Notes under the pieces: model-generated
What the model saw: only the letters and a program-made list of their open reading frames with translations
Database searches by the model: none
Told to the model about the DNA's origin: nothing
Part shown: piece by piece, positions 18,306-26,979 of the stretch
Layout of the letters: each line of letters starts with the position of its first letter
How positions within the stretch are numbered: the stretch's first letter is position 1
Program-made: the position numbers and the translations under genes
Assembly: GCF_011601275.1 (NCBI RefSeq)
Contig: NZ_JAAOLY010000021.1
Span: forward strand, 1 to 64,000
DNA length: 64,000 nt
Reading direction: 5' to 3'
Source: Janthinobacterium lividum
GTDB lineage: Bacteria; Pseudomonadota; Gammaproteobacteria; Burkholderiales; Burkholderiaceae_D

Positions 18306-18856
18306 GATTTTGCGCGCTTGCCAGGTTTGTCTTCCGGGCTGAGGAACTTGGCCACCTTGCCCCCCATCGACAGCATGCGCTGCAGGGTCGCTGGCGGCAA
18401 ATTCTTGTAATCGCTGTAGGTGCTGCTGAGCATTTCCAGGAAGGCCAGCACTTCACCCATGCGCTCCAGGGTGGCCGGTGGAATGGCCGCATCGTGCTCG
18501 CCCTCGATCGCGCATTCACGCAGCACCGTCAGCGTGGGATCGATCTCACGCCGCTTGCGCTCCTCCATGATGACGCGGAAGATTTCCCACACATCCTGCA
18601 GGGCAACGAAATGGTCGCGCCGGTCCCCCATCACGTGCGTGATGCGCGCCAGGCCCCAGCTTTGCAATTCCTTCAGGCTGTTGCTGACGTTGGATCTGGC
18701 CACGTTCAGGCTGGCCGCGATGTCTTCCGCCGTCAGCGGCTCATTCGCCAGGAACAGCAGCGCGTGGATTTGCGCCACCGTGCGGTTGACGCCCCAGCGG
18801 GTGCCCATCTCGCCCCAATGAAGGATGTACTTTTGCGTGGTCGGGCTCAGTTCCAT
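18302..18856 (-). CDS. GbsR/MarR-family transcriptional regulator
   Basis: This 184-residue winged-helix protein shows TVAQIHALLFLANEPLTAEDIAASL and NVARSNVSNSLKELQSWGLAR as the recognition region, followed by the HVMGDRRDHFVALQDVWEIF wing typical of GbsR-type regulators. It heads an operon with the DUF4166 and TIGR01777 genes, overlapping the next gene by ATGA. A perfect palindrome lies 12 bp before its start codon, so it probably represses its own operon. The effector is unknown. Confidence 0.88.
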   Translation of the reverse strand: MELSPTTQKYILHWGEMGTRWGVNRTVAQIHALLFLANEPLTAEDIAASLNVARSNVSNSLKELQSWGLARITHVMGDRRDHFVALQDVWEIFRVIMEERKRREIDPTLTVLRECAIEGEHDAAIPPATLERMGEVLAFLEMLSSTYSDYKNLPPATLQRMLSMGGKVAKFLSPEDKPGKRAKS

Positions 18857-18867
18857 GGATTTCTCTT

Positions 18868-18887
18868 ATTTCTGTCGTTACAGAAAT
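18868..18887 (-). promoter_or_regulatory. perfect palindromic operator for the GbsR-type regulator
   Basis: ATTTCTGT CGTT ACAGAAAT is an eight-base perfect inverted repeat with a four-base spacer, positioned 12-31 bp upstream of the GbsR start codon and inside the 67-bp gap after the desaturase stop. Its size and symmetry suit a MarR-family dimer. A further ACAGAAAC follows at about 18897. Autoregulation is inferred. Confidence 0.75.
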
Positions 18888-18923
18888 GTAAGACGAAACA
18901 GAAACCGAGTCAAGCCCGATTCG

Positions 18924-20042
18924 TCAGGACTTTGCGGGCGGCTGGCCCATGGCGCGCAGGAACTGCTGCTGCGAGGCGTGCAGCTGGCCGTAACCGAGTT
19001 CACGGTACACGAGGCCGTGGCGCGGCGCCAGTTCGGCCAGGATGCGCGCCAACGCCGGGTAGTGGCGATGATTCCAGGTGGGGAACAGGTGATGCGTGAG
19101 GTGCAGATTCAAGCCGCCCAGCCAGTAACCTAGCCAGCGCAGCGCGCGCGGTTTTGGCGTCCAGTCGCAAGCCGTGTAAAACGTGTGCTGGTACCAGTCG
19201 TGCGGCAAGGTGCCGTCCGCGCCCGGCTGGAAGAATTCCACTTCGGCCCAGTGCGTGCCGAGGATCAACGCCACCAGCGCGCACGAGGCGATCATCTGGC
19301 CCAGGAAATACGCGCCCAGCACCACGTTCCAGCTTATGCCGTGCTGCTGCAACACCCACATGGGCAGCGCCAGCACCAGCGCCGCGTGGCCCAGCTTCCA
19401 GCCGAGGAACGACAGCCAGCCGCGCCAGTCCTGCAAGCGGCTGTGCGCCGCCACGGGCGTCTTGCCGAAGCGGTCCAGCCAGTCGCCATACCAGTTCAGG
19501 TACGGCAGCGACAGGGCCGCCACCACGGGCCAGTACAGGTATTGATAGCGGTACTGGGGCGACCAGCGTTGGAACGGCGTCTGGCGCAGGAAGGGGTTCG
19601 GTTCCGTGTCGAGGTCATAGCCTTCCACGTTCGCGTACGTGTGATGGAAGTGCACGTGGCGGATGGTCCAGAAATCCGTATCCACGCCCACGGGCAAGCC
19701 CACCAGGCGTATCAGCACACGGTTCAGGAAGCCCCGGCGGAAGACAGCGCTGTGGGCTGCATCGTGCAGGGTATTCATGGCCAGCGCCATGGCCGCGACC
19801 AGGCAAGCGACGTAGCTGGCGACAAACGGCCAGGTGCTGCCGGCGTTCAAGGCCAGCGCATACAGCACTACCGTCAGCGCGGCCAGGAACACGGTTTTCG
19901 CATGCAGGCGCGCGTCGCCGAAGCGGTGCGTTCCTTCGTCCGCCAGGTAGGCGTCGGCGCGGGCGCGCAATTCGCGGCGGAAGGCGGAATCGCGGGCGGG
20001 CTGGAAGCGCAGCGGCGGCAACGATGGTACAGGCTGCGTCAC
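18924..20042 (-). CDS. membrane fatty acid desaturase
   Basis: This 372-residue integral-membrane diiron enzyme carries the three histidine boxes of the family: HDAAH at 93-97, HFHH at 131-134 and LHLTHHLFP near residue 310. Several hydrophobic helices lie between them (around 52-90, 225-270). GTG at 20042 is chosen as start because it overlaps the previous gene's TGA as GTGA and is preceded by GGGGA. It is the last gene of the seven-gene lipid operon. The HxxHH spacing is that of desaturases acting on lipid-linked acyl chains or sphingoid bases; the exact substrate is not predictable. Confidence 0.9.
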   Translation of the reverse strand: MTQPVPSLPPLRFQPARDSAFRRELRARADAYLADEGTHRFGDARLHAKTVFLAALTVVLYALALNAGSTWPFVASYVACLVAAMALAMNTLHDAAHSAVFRRGFLNRVLIRLVGLPVGVDTDFWTIRHVHFHHTYANVEGYDLDTEPNPFLRQTPFQRWSPQYRYQYLYWPVVAALSLPYLNWYGDWLDRFGKTPVAAHSRLQDWRGWLSFLGWKLGHAALVLALPMWVLQQHGISWNVVLGAYFLGQMIASCALVALILGTHWAEVEFFQPGADGTLPHDWYQHTFYTACDWTPKPRALRWLGYWLGGLNLHLTHHLFPTWNHRHYPALARILAELAPRHGLVYRELGYGQLHASQQQFLRAMGQPPAKS

Positions 20043-21154
20043 GCGCGCGTCCCCGCTGCGGCAGGCCACCACAGGCGGCGCGCGCCTTCGAGGCCATGCG
20101 CCAGCAGCGCGGCCAGGAAGACCATGCCCCACACGTCGCGCGCGCCATACCAGCCCAGGTACAGGGCCGGCATGGCCAGCGCGATGGCCACCCAGGCGAT
20201 GGCGCCCCAGCGGCGCGCATCCGACAAGCCGCCCAGCGCCAGGGTGCCGCCGAAAATCAGTGCGAACAGGATGACCTGCTGCGCGCCGGCCAGCACCGCT
20301 TCATGGTTGACGTAATAGATCACGAGGCCAAACAAAATCACGCCGCCAATGCCGATGAACAGCTCGGGCACGTGGAAGGTGCCGCGCGACTGCCAGTGGG
20401 GAAAGCGCGCACGCAGCCATTTGAACAATTTCCCGTTGCTGGCCAGCAGCGGGTTGTGCGTGGGTGTCATGCCCTTCACGCCATAGCGCATTTCCACGCC
20501 CTCGAGTTCGGGCTGGAAGCTGCCGAACAGCCGGTCCCACAGCAGCAGGGTGCCGCCGAAATTGCGGTTGATGTAGCGTTTGTCCGTGCCGTGGTGCACG
20601 CGGTGGTGCGACGGCGTGACCATGAATTTATCGAGGATGCCGGACTTGTTTACCAGCGCATTGTGGTTATAGAACTGCACCGTGTAATGCAGGGACGAGA
20701 CGACGAGGAAGATTTCCAGCGGCACGCCCAGCACGGCCAGGATGGCGATGAAGGGGAAATTCGTCAGCGACGAATACCAGGAATTGCGCACACCCAGCGA
20801 CAGGTTGAAATGCTCGCCCTGGTGGTGCACCACGTGCACGGCCCATAGCAAAGGGATTTTATGGTGCAACCGGTGCATCCAGTAAAAGCACAGGTCCCAG
20901 GCAAAAAACGCGAATATCCACTGCGCCGCCACGGGCCACTGGTCGACGACGTGCAGGTTCGCATGGCGCAGCAGCAGGGCGAAGGCCGCCACCTCCACGC
21001 CGCGGAACACCCACATCAGGATATGGCCGGAATTGAGGTTGAAGATCACGTCCTTCCACGGCACGGGTGTCTTGCGTACCCATTTGAGTATCAGCAGTTC
21101 GGCCAGCACGAAGGCCAGCATGATCAGGAACGACAGGGCAAATGGATTCATCAT
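20039..21154 (-). CDS. sterol desaturase/fatty acid hydroxylase superfamily protein
   Basis: This 371-residue polytopic protein has the HxxxH-type diiron boxes of the ERG3/C5-desaturase superfamily: HRLHH at 94-98, HVVHH at 107-111 and HHRVHH at 183-188, with helices at about 5-25, 45-63, 75-92 and 135-155. A C-terminal extension (residues 250-371) contains four or five more hydrophobic helices, so the protein is longer than minimal hydroxylases. The first ATG overlaps the PAP2 gene stop as ATGA. Bacterial members hydroxylate or desaturate lipid chains or tails; the substrate is unknown. Confidence 0.88.
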   Translation of the reverse strand: MMNPFALSFLIMLAFVLAELLILKWVRKTPVPWKDVIFNLNSGHILMWVFRGVEVAAFALLLRHANLHVVDQWPVAAQWIFAFFAWDLCFYWMHRLHHKIPLLWAVHVVHHQGEHFNLSLGVRNSWYSSLTNFPFIAILAVLGVPLEIFLVVSSLHYTVQFYNHNALVNKSGILDKFMVTPSHHRVHHGTDKRYINRNFGGTLLLWDRLFGSFQPELEGVEMRYGVKGMTPTHNPLLASNGKLFKWLRARFPHWQSRGTFHVPELFIGIGGVILFGLVIYYVNHEAVLAGAQQVILFALIFGGTLALGGLSDARRWGAIAWVAIALAMPALYLGWYGARDVWGMVFLAALLAHGLEGARRLWWPAAAGTRA

Positions 21155-21792
21155 GGTGCGGTTTTGATGGAAACGGCGCGGCGGGCAGCCAAGGATACCT
21201 GCATTTTCGCCAGCATGCCGCCAGCGATGCCAACAGCCAGGCCGGCGGCCAGGTCGATGCTCACGTGCCGGCGCAGCGCGATGATGGCGTAGCAGATGGC
21301 CGCGCCCAGCACCAGGGCCAGCGCGGAACGAACCAGGTGGCGTTTGTCGCACAAGGCCCACACGCACAGCAAGGTCAGGGCGCCGTGCAGCGACGGCAAA
21401 CAGTTTTGCGTGGAGTCAAACGACTGCAGCATGCGCAGCGCCTGCGTGCTCCACGCGCCGCCCTCGCCCACGGGCGGGTAGGCGAGCGTGGTCGGATACA
21501 GCAGGAAGACCACGCCGCACAGGACGGCGGAAAGCGCCATGGCGCGCGCCAGCCAGCGCACGCGAGCCGCATCGGCCGCCAGGTAGGCGTAGGGGATCAG
21601 GATGAAGAAGGACAGGTACAGCCAGATGGCAGAGTCGCTATAGGGAATGGCGCGGTCGATGGCCGTTTCGGGCAGCAGTGCCCCCTGCCCTTGCAGCAAA
21701 TCGCTGGAAAAATACACGAGGCCGACGCTGCCCCAGCCGGCCAGCAGGTGAAGCAGGCGGGAAGTCAGCGTCATGGTGTCTACAGATTTCAT
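21151..21792 (-). CDS. PAP2-family membrane phosphatase (PAP2_3/inositolphosphotransferase type)
   Basis: This 213-residue protein has about six transmembrane helices and the PAP2 signature in its C-terminal half: NCLPSLHGAL (motif with catalytic His) and RRHVSIDLAAG (C3 motif with His and Asp). Family members cleave lipid phosphates or transfer phosphoryl-linked headgroups in the membrane. Four-base overlaps on both sides couple it to the adenylating enzyme upstream and the sterol-desaturase-like gene downstream, so it probably acts on the operon's lipid intermediate. Confidence 0.87.
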   Translation of the reverse strand: MKSVDTMTLTSRLLHLLAGWGSVGLVYFSSDLLQGQGALLPETAIDRAIPYSDSAIWLYLSFFILIPYAYLAADAARVRWLARAMALSAVLCGVVFLLYPTTLAYPPVGEGGAWSTQALRMLQSFDSTQNCLPSLHGALTLLCVWALCDKRHLVRSALALVLGAAICYAIIALRRHVSIDLAAGLAVGIAGGMLAKMQVSLAARRAVSIKTAP

Positions 21793-23093
21793 GCGGTGGC
21801 AAGGCGCCGGATGCGGCGCCGTTTCATGGTGGGGTCAAAAGGTGGCAGTTCGCTGCTCGCCGTCCAGGCCAGGCCGTCGGTGGCCACACCCAGGCCCTGC
21901 AGCACCGTGACCAGGTGCGCGCGCAGGGCGGCCAGGCCGGCATCGTCCAGCGCCGCATGCAGCTGTAAGGCGCTATCGCCCGATTGCACCAGGCGGTAAT
22001 CGGCGTCGGGCGGCAAGGCTTGCGCGAAGGCCCGCGTCAATACGTCGGCAAACACGGCGACCGGTGCGCCGCCTTGTGCGGATGGCAACGGTGGCAAGAG
22101 CAGCATATCGTCGCAGCGCCCTTCGATGCCATCGATGGCGCGCGTGGCGCGGCCGCACGGGCATGGCGTGGCGCGCGCGAGCAGGATGTCGTCCAGGCGG
22201 TAGCGCACGATGGGTTGCGTGATGCGCGTAAAGTCGGTAATAACCGGCACGAAGCGCCGCTGCTCACCATCGAGCCACTGCGGCTCGATGTGCACATACT
22301 CTTCGTTCAAATGCAGCACGCCATGTTCGCAGCTGCTGGCAAGGAAACCTTCCGTGGCCTGGTAGATTTCATGCACGGCGCCAAATGCCTGCACGATCAG
22401 CGCGCGGTCCTGCGGCTCCAGCACTTCGGCGACCGAAATGACTTTTTCCGGCGCCAGCGCCAGGCTGCCGTCGATCACGCGCAAGGCCAGCTGGCGCAGC
22501 ACCTGGGCCGGCGCGACGATGACGGACGGCCGGTATTGCGCCAGCCGCGCGCACAGCGAATCGAACGGTTCGAACAGATCGTAAAAAGCAAAGGTCAGCC
22601 AAGGCGAACGCACGGCCGTGTACAGATTGCTGTTCGCGCGCAGGAACAGCGCGACCCGTTCGCCGGAGAACAGGCCGTCGGGCAGCGCCTTGGCCAGCAT
22701 CACGCCCGCCCATTGGGCTTTTTCGCGGGGGCTGACGGTAAACACGGCGCGTCGCGACGAGGTGCCCGACGACAGGCCCACCGTGATGTCGCCGACAGCC
22801 GGCGTGAAGTCGCGGCTATGCTCGGCCGCCATGGCCGCGTCCATCGCCTGCGCCAACGTGATTCCTGCTGTGTTCATGGCATCGAAATGCTCGAGCATCA
22901 GCGCCTTGTTCATCGTCGGCCACTGCGCCAGCGGCAGCTTGCGGTATGGGGCAAAGTAGCGGCTACGCGCGCACAGCGTGTCGATAAAGCGGGCCAGTTG
23001 CCGCTGCTGATAGGCGTCGAGCTGGGCGCGATCCGCAAAGCGCAAGCGGCGCGTGCGCCAGTACGACAGCAACAGCCAGAAAATACGCTTCAC
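21789..23093 (-). CDS. F390-synthetase-related adenylate-forming enzyme
   Basis: This 434-residue protein of the PaaK/F390 synthetase branch (TIGR02304-like) has a nucleotide-binding loop VGLSSGTSSRRAVF at about residues 105-118, a later EIYQATEGFL and a PIVRYRLDDILL segment. The CPCGRATR cysteines recall the zinc-binding pair in PaaK-like ligases. It should activate a carboxylate as an acyl-adenylate. The start is GTG, overlapping the MBL gene stop as GTGA. In an operon with a ketosynthase and an OleD-like reductase it occupies the place an OleC-type activator would take. Confidence 0.82.
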   Translation of the reverse strand: MKRIFWLLLSYWRTRRLRFADRAQLDAYQQRQLARFIDTLCARSRYFAPYRKLPLAQWPTMNKALMLEHFDAMNTAGITLAQAMDAAMAAEHSRDFTPAVGDITVGLSSGTSSRRAVFTVSPREKAQWAGVMLAKALPDGLFSGERVALFLRANSNLYTAVRSPWLTFAFYDLFEPFDSLCARLAQYRPSVIVAPAQVLRQLALRVIDGSLALAPEKVISVAEVLEPQDRALIVQAFGAVHEIYQATEGFLASSCEHGVLHLNEEYVHIEPQWLDGEQRRFVPVITDFTRITQPIVRYRLDDILLARATPCPCGRATRAIDGIEGRCDDMLLLPPLPSAQGGAPVAVFADVLTRAFAQALPPDADYRLVQSGDSALQLHAALDDAGLAALRAHLVTVLQGLGVATDGLAWTASSELPPFDPTMKRRRIRRLATA

Positions 23094-23920
23094 GTGCGGC
23101 CCGCCACGGCAATGTAGTCAACCGTGTCTTCATGCGTGATGCGTATCTGCGCATTGCCCGACCGGTGCAACTGGTGCAGGCGGTTCAGGGTTTCATAGTA
23201 CGGCGCGCGCTTGTGCTGGATGATGAACGACAGTTCAGACGGTCCACGCAGTTGCTGGAAGCTTTCCGGCACCCAGGCCGCATCCGACGCCAGCAAGGTC
23301 CAGCCGCTATCCTGCAGCACGAAGGCACCCAGATGGCCGATGGCGTGGCCGGGCAAGTCGACGATGTAGATCTCGCCCGTGCCGCTGACGTCGCGCCCGT
23401 GCGTAAATGGCAGCAGGGCCGCCGGCAAGGCCGTCTCTGGCACGCTTTCCACGAAATCCAGGCGGTCGGCGATATCGTTCGGCAGCAGCTCGGGCACGAA
23501 GGCCTGGCGCACGGCGGCCACCCCGGACAGTCCCCGCACGGCGTCCCAGCCCGTTTTCGAGGCCATCAGGCGCGCGCCGGGAAAGTCGCGCAGGCCGGCG
23601 ATATGGTCGGCGTGAAAGTGCGACAGCAGCAGGGTGTGGATGTCGCCGGGCGACACGCCATGCGCGCGCAGCTGCCCCTGCAGCGACTCGTTCTCGTCGA
23701 AGAAAATCGGCGTCACCCACGCATACATGCGGTACACGCCTTTCGACGTGGCGGCGCGGAAGTGCTCGGCGTAACCGGTATCCCACAGGTACAGGCTAGA
23801 GCGCGTCTCGATCAGGTAGGCGCGCGAGGGGAAGCAGCGGCTGGCCAGCCCGCTGCCTTTCAGGACCATGCACGATGGATGGGTACAGTGGCCAACGCGA
23901 AACGCGGTAATCCTAGCCAT
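23090..23920 (-). CDS. MBL-fold metallohydrolase
   Basis: This 276-residue metallo-beta-lactamase-fold hydrolase has the metal motif HFHADH at 101-106, further ligands in DLPGHAIGHLG and an ASDAAW segment. The fold hydrolyses esters, lactones or thioesters, and the sequence resembles quorum-lactonase-like branches, but the substrate cannot be read from it. It overlaps the dehydrogenase by 8 bp and the adenylating enzyme by 4 bp. It might release or open a (thio)ester or lactone intermediate of the pathway. Confidence 0.87.
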   Translation of the reverse strand: MARITAFRVGHCTHPSCMVLKGSGLASRCFPSRAYLIETRSSLYLWDTGYAEHFRAATSKGVYRMYAWVTPIFFDENESLQGQLRAHGVSPGDIHTLLLSHFHADHIAGLRDFPGARLMASKTGWDAVRGLSGVAAVRQAFVPELLPNDIADRLDFVESVPETALPAALLPFTHGRDVSGTGEIYIVDLPGHAIGHLGAFVLQDSGWTLLASDAAWVPESFQQLRGPSELSFIIQHKRAPYYETLNRLHQLHRSGNAQIRITHEDTVDYIAVAGRT

Positions 23921-24950
23921 TGCGCTCCTTGCCCACCTTGTGCGCCGCCGCTTCCTGGCGCATCCACTGCGCCGTCAGGGCGATGCCTTCCTGCAGGCTG
24001 ACGATGGGGCGGTAACCGAGCACCTTGCGCGCCTTGGCGTTATCGAGCGTCATGTCGAAACTGAGCGCGCCGATGCTGTAAGGCGTCAGCGATGGCTCGC
24101 GGCGGGTAAAACGAGAGGCGAACTGCATCAGGCGCGCGACCACCGCCAGCACGCGGTAAGACACGCTGACGATCTCGAACGGCTGCTGGAGATGGTCGCA
24201 AAACAGGGTGCGCAAGATGTCGCACAGGCGCGCCGGCTCGCCATTCGTGATGTTGAAGGCGGCGCCCGAAGCGATGGTCTTGTGCACGGTGGCCAGCCAC
24301 ATCGCATGCACGACGTTGTCGACATAGGTGACGTCGATGGTAGCCGTGCCGCCATTGGGCAGCGGCAGCTTGCCGCCGCGCTCCTGCAGCACCCTCGCCA
24401 GGCGCGGGATCAGCACCTGGTCGTGCGGGCCGAAGATGGCGCGCGGGCGCAGGATCACGCACGTCATGCCGCGCTGGCGGTCGACGCACTCCTGCACCAG
24501 TTTTTCCGCCATCGCCTTGCTGCGCGCATACGCGTTGACGAAGGCGTCGGGGCGGAAGGTTTCCGGCACCTCGTAGCGGTTGTGGTAGTCGAAATAGATG
24601 GCGGGGGTGGAGATGTGCACGAAGCGCGCCACGTGCAGGCTGGCGGCCGCGCGCAGCAACTGGGCCGTGGCCGTGACGTTGGCGGCGATGAAGTCGCGCT
24701 CCGCGCCCCAGGGCGACGACAGCGCGGCGCAGTGCCAGACCGTGTCCATGCCGCGCACCAGTTCGTCGACCTGGCGCGGCGTGGCTTGCGCCAGATCGAG
24801 CGCGACGAATTGCGCACCCATGCGTTCGAGTTCGCGGCCCACGGCAGCGTTGCGGCCCGTGGCGCGCACTTCCACGCCCTGCGCCAGCAGGGTGCGCACG
24901 GCATTGCGCCCCAGCCCGCCCGTCGCTCCCGTGACCAGAATCCGCCTCAT
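23913..24950 (-). CDS. NAD(P)-dependent 3-beta-HSD/OleD-like dehydrogenase
   Basis: This 345-residue extended SDR has VTGATGGLGRNA at 7-18 and the catalytic pair YARSK (Tyr141, Lys145), with HISTPAIYFDY before it. Its strongest resemblance is to the 3-beta-hydroxysteroid dehydrogenase/OleD group that reduces beta-keto acids. I start at MRRILVTG (24950) because GAAGGTGG sits at the right distance; an ATG seven codons earlier would overlap the ketosynthase stop. It directly follows the ketosynthase, suggesting it reduces that enzyme's 3-oxo product. Confidence 0.87.
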   Translation of the reverse strand: MRRILVTGATGGLGRNAVRTLLAQGVEVRATGRNAAVGRELERMGAQFVALDLAQATPRQVDELVRGMDTVWHCAALSSPWGAERDFIAANVTATAQLLRAAASLHVARFVHISTPAIYFDYHNRYEVPETFRPDAFVNAYARSKAMAEKLVQECVDRQRGMTCVILRPRAIFGPHDQVLIPRLARVLQERGGKLPLPNGGTATIDVTYVDNVVHAMWLATVHKTIASGAAFNITNGEPARLCDILRTLFCDHLQQPFEIVSVSYRVLAVVARLMQFASRFTRREPSLTPYSIGALSFDMTLDNAKARKVLGYRPIVSLQEGIALTAQWMRQEAAAHKVGKERNG

Positions 24951-24960
24951 CACACCACCT

Positions 24961-25941
24961 TCACAGGTCAAGAATCATGCCGCCGATGGTCAAGCCAGCG
25001 GCCGTGCCCATCATCAGCAAACGCTGGCCTGCCACGGCCCGCCCCGTCATCACCGCCTCGTGCAGGGCGGTGGGCAAGGACGCGGCCACCTGATTGCCAT
25101 GCGTTTCAAAGATCTTGATGATTTTAGCATCGGGAACGTCGAGGATGCGCGCCGCATGCGCGAGGCCCAGCGGGCTGGCCTGGTGCGGCACGACCACGTC
25201 GATCTTTTCCAGTCCCGCGCCCGATTCCTGCATCAGTTCCGTCAGGAAGTCCGGCATCACCTTGACGGCCAGGCGAAACACGGCCTTGCCATCCATGCGG
25301 AACAGGTAGTCGCCCGGTTCGCAGCCGTTGCGCGGGTTGCGCTCGGTGCCGCCGCCGCGAATTTCGCAGTAGCGCCGCCCTTCCGGATACGTGCCCATCT
25401 TGTAGGCGCGGATGCCGGCGCTGCCGTCGCCCCGCTCGACGATGACGGCGGCGGCGCCGTCGCCAAAGATCATCGACGCTTCCGGCTCGCTCCAGTCGAC
25501 GCCACGCGAGGCGAGGTCCGACGAGACGATGGCGATGCGCCGGTAGGCGCCGCCGGCCAGCATGGACGCGGCCACGCGGAAAGCGGCCATGAAGCTGAGG
25601 CAACTGGCGTTGACGTCGAAGCTTTGCGTGCCTGGCGGCAAGCCCGCATGGTCGGCCACGAAGCAGGCCGTATTCGGCAACGCCTGCTCGGGCACGCCGC
25701 AGGCGCAGATCAGCAAGTCGATATCGGCCGGACGCAGGCTGGCATTCTTCAGCGCATCGAGCAGGGCGGCGGCGCCCAGCTGGCTTTGCGATTCGTCGGG
25801 CGCGGCGACAAAGCGCGACAGCACGCCGCTCTTGCGCAGGGTATAGCCGGCCGGATGGCCCAGTTTCAGGTCCAGGCTCTCGGAGGTAACGCTGTGCGAC
25901 GGTACGGCTTTGCCCGTCGCGATCAGGCGAACTGGAATCAT
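24961..25941 (-). CDS. 3-oxoacyl-ACP synthase III family (FabH/OleA-like) ketosynthase
   Basis: This 326-residue thiolase-fold enzyme has the full catalytic triad: Cys114 (VNASCLSF), His253 (VPHQAS) and Asn283 (THGNQVAASLP). The closing GTAAGLTIGG is the usual KAS III C-terminal loop. It lies outside a fab cluster and heads an operon of lipid-modifying enzymes, so a dedicated condensation (FabH-like or OleA-like head-to-head) is more likely than housekeeping initiation. The start at MIPVRLIATG has AAGG upstream. It begins 49 bp after the ion channel stop, so read-through from that gene is possible. Confidence 0.9.
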   Translation of the reverse strand: MIPVRLIATGKAVPSHSVTSESLDLKLGHPAGYTLRKSGVLSRFVAAPDESQSQLGAAALLDALKNASLRPADIDLLICACGVPEQALPNTACFVADHAGLPPGTQSFDVNASCLSFMAAFRVAASMLAGGAYRRIAIVSSDLASRGVDWSEPEASMIFGDGAAAVIVERGDGSAGIRAYKMGTYPEGRRYCEIRGGGTERNPRNGCEPGDYLFRMDGKAVFRLAVKVMPDFLTELMQESGAGLEKIDVVVPHQASPLGLAHAARILDVPDAKIIKIFETHGNQVAASLPTALHEAVMTGRAVAGQRLLMMGTAAGLTIGGMILDL

Positions 25942-25990
25942 GTCAGCCTTAAAAAAGTAAAGTAAATACGGTTGATGAAGGGTTGATGCG

Positions 25991-26899
25991 CTAATCGCGT
26001 GCCAACGGCGGCAATGCAACACCGCAGTTCTTGCAGAAGTTGGCATCGTCATCGAGCCCTTCTTTCAGGCACGTGGGGCAGGTACGCGTGGTGACCAGCT
26101 TGGAGCTGCGCTGTACCGTCATCTCGGCGCTGATAATGCCGGTAGGCACTGCCAGGATGCCCCAGCCCAGCAGCATCATCAGCGAGGCGATGGTGCGCCC
26201 GATGTCGGTCTTCGGCGTGATATCGCCGAAACCGACCGTGGTCATGGTGCTGATGGCCCAGTATATCGACGTGGGGATACTGCTGAAGCCGTTTTCCGGC
26301 CCTTCCACGACGTACATCACCGTGCCCAGCAGAAAGACCACCATCATGACGAACGATAAAAAAATGAGGATCTTGCGCCGGCTGGCCAGCAAGGCCCGCC
26401 CCAGCACCGTATATTCATGCACATAGGACGTGAGCTTGAGGATACGGAACATGCGCAGCAGGCGCAAAATGCGCACGTCGATCAGCACGTGCGCGCCCGG
26501 CAGCAGCAAGCCGATGTAGGTCGGCACGATGGCCAGCAAGTCGATAATGCCGAAAAAACTCTTGGCGTAGCGCACCGGATGCTGCAGGCACGCCAGGCGG
26601 GCGAAATATTCGATGGTAAATAAAATGGTGAAAAACCATTCCAGCGCCGTCAGCCAGGTGCCATAGCGCTCGGCCACGGAGGCGACACTGCTGAGCACGA
26701 CCACCGTCACACTGATCAGGATGGCGGCGATCAGCAGCAAATCGAAGGCGCGTCCCGTGCGCGTTTCCGCCTCGAAGATGACGGTGTACACCCGCTCGCG
26801 CCAGCCCCGCTCGGGCTTGCCATATTTTTGCTGCGTTTCCTGCGCCGCCAGCTGCTGCGGCGTCAAGGGCGCCGCTCCGCTCTTCGTCGCGGCTTTCAT
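25991..26899 (-). CDS. voltage-gated-type potassium channel with C-terminal zinc ribbon
   Basis: This 302-residue ion transporter has six membrane segments, an arginine-rich S4 (RILRLLRMFRILKL), a pore with the K+ selectivity filter TTVGFGD, and a cytoplasmic tail holding two CxxC pairs (CPTC then CKNC), a zinc-ribbon-like knuckle. It lets K+ cross the inner membrane, gated by voltage. I start at MKAATKSG (26899); a start 15 codons upstream would lie in AT-rich promoter-like sequence. It sits between a CPA2 antiporter and the lipid operon on the same strand. Confidence 0.9.
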   Translation of the reverse strand: MKAATKSGAAPLTPQQLAAQETQQKYGKPERGWRERVYTVIFEAETRTGRAFDLLLIAAILISVTVVVLSSVASVAERYGTWLTALEWFFTILFTIEYFARLACLQHPVRYAKSFFGIIDLLAIVPTYIGLLLPGAHVLIDVRILRLLRMFRILKLTSYVHEYTVLGRALLASRRKILIFLSFVMMVVFLLGTVMYVVEGPENGFSSIPTSIYWAISTMTTVGFGDITPKTDIGRTIASLMMLLGWGILAVPTGIISAEMTVQRSSKLVTTRTCPTCLKEGLDDDANFCKNCGVALPPLARD

Positions 26900-26979
26900 G
26901 TGGTTGATGTGCTCATATACTATTATTGTATAGATAATTGACAAAGCACGGCGACACGCACTGTTGCGCTACGGCAGCA

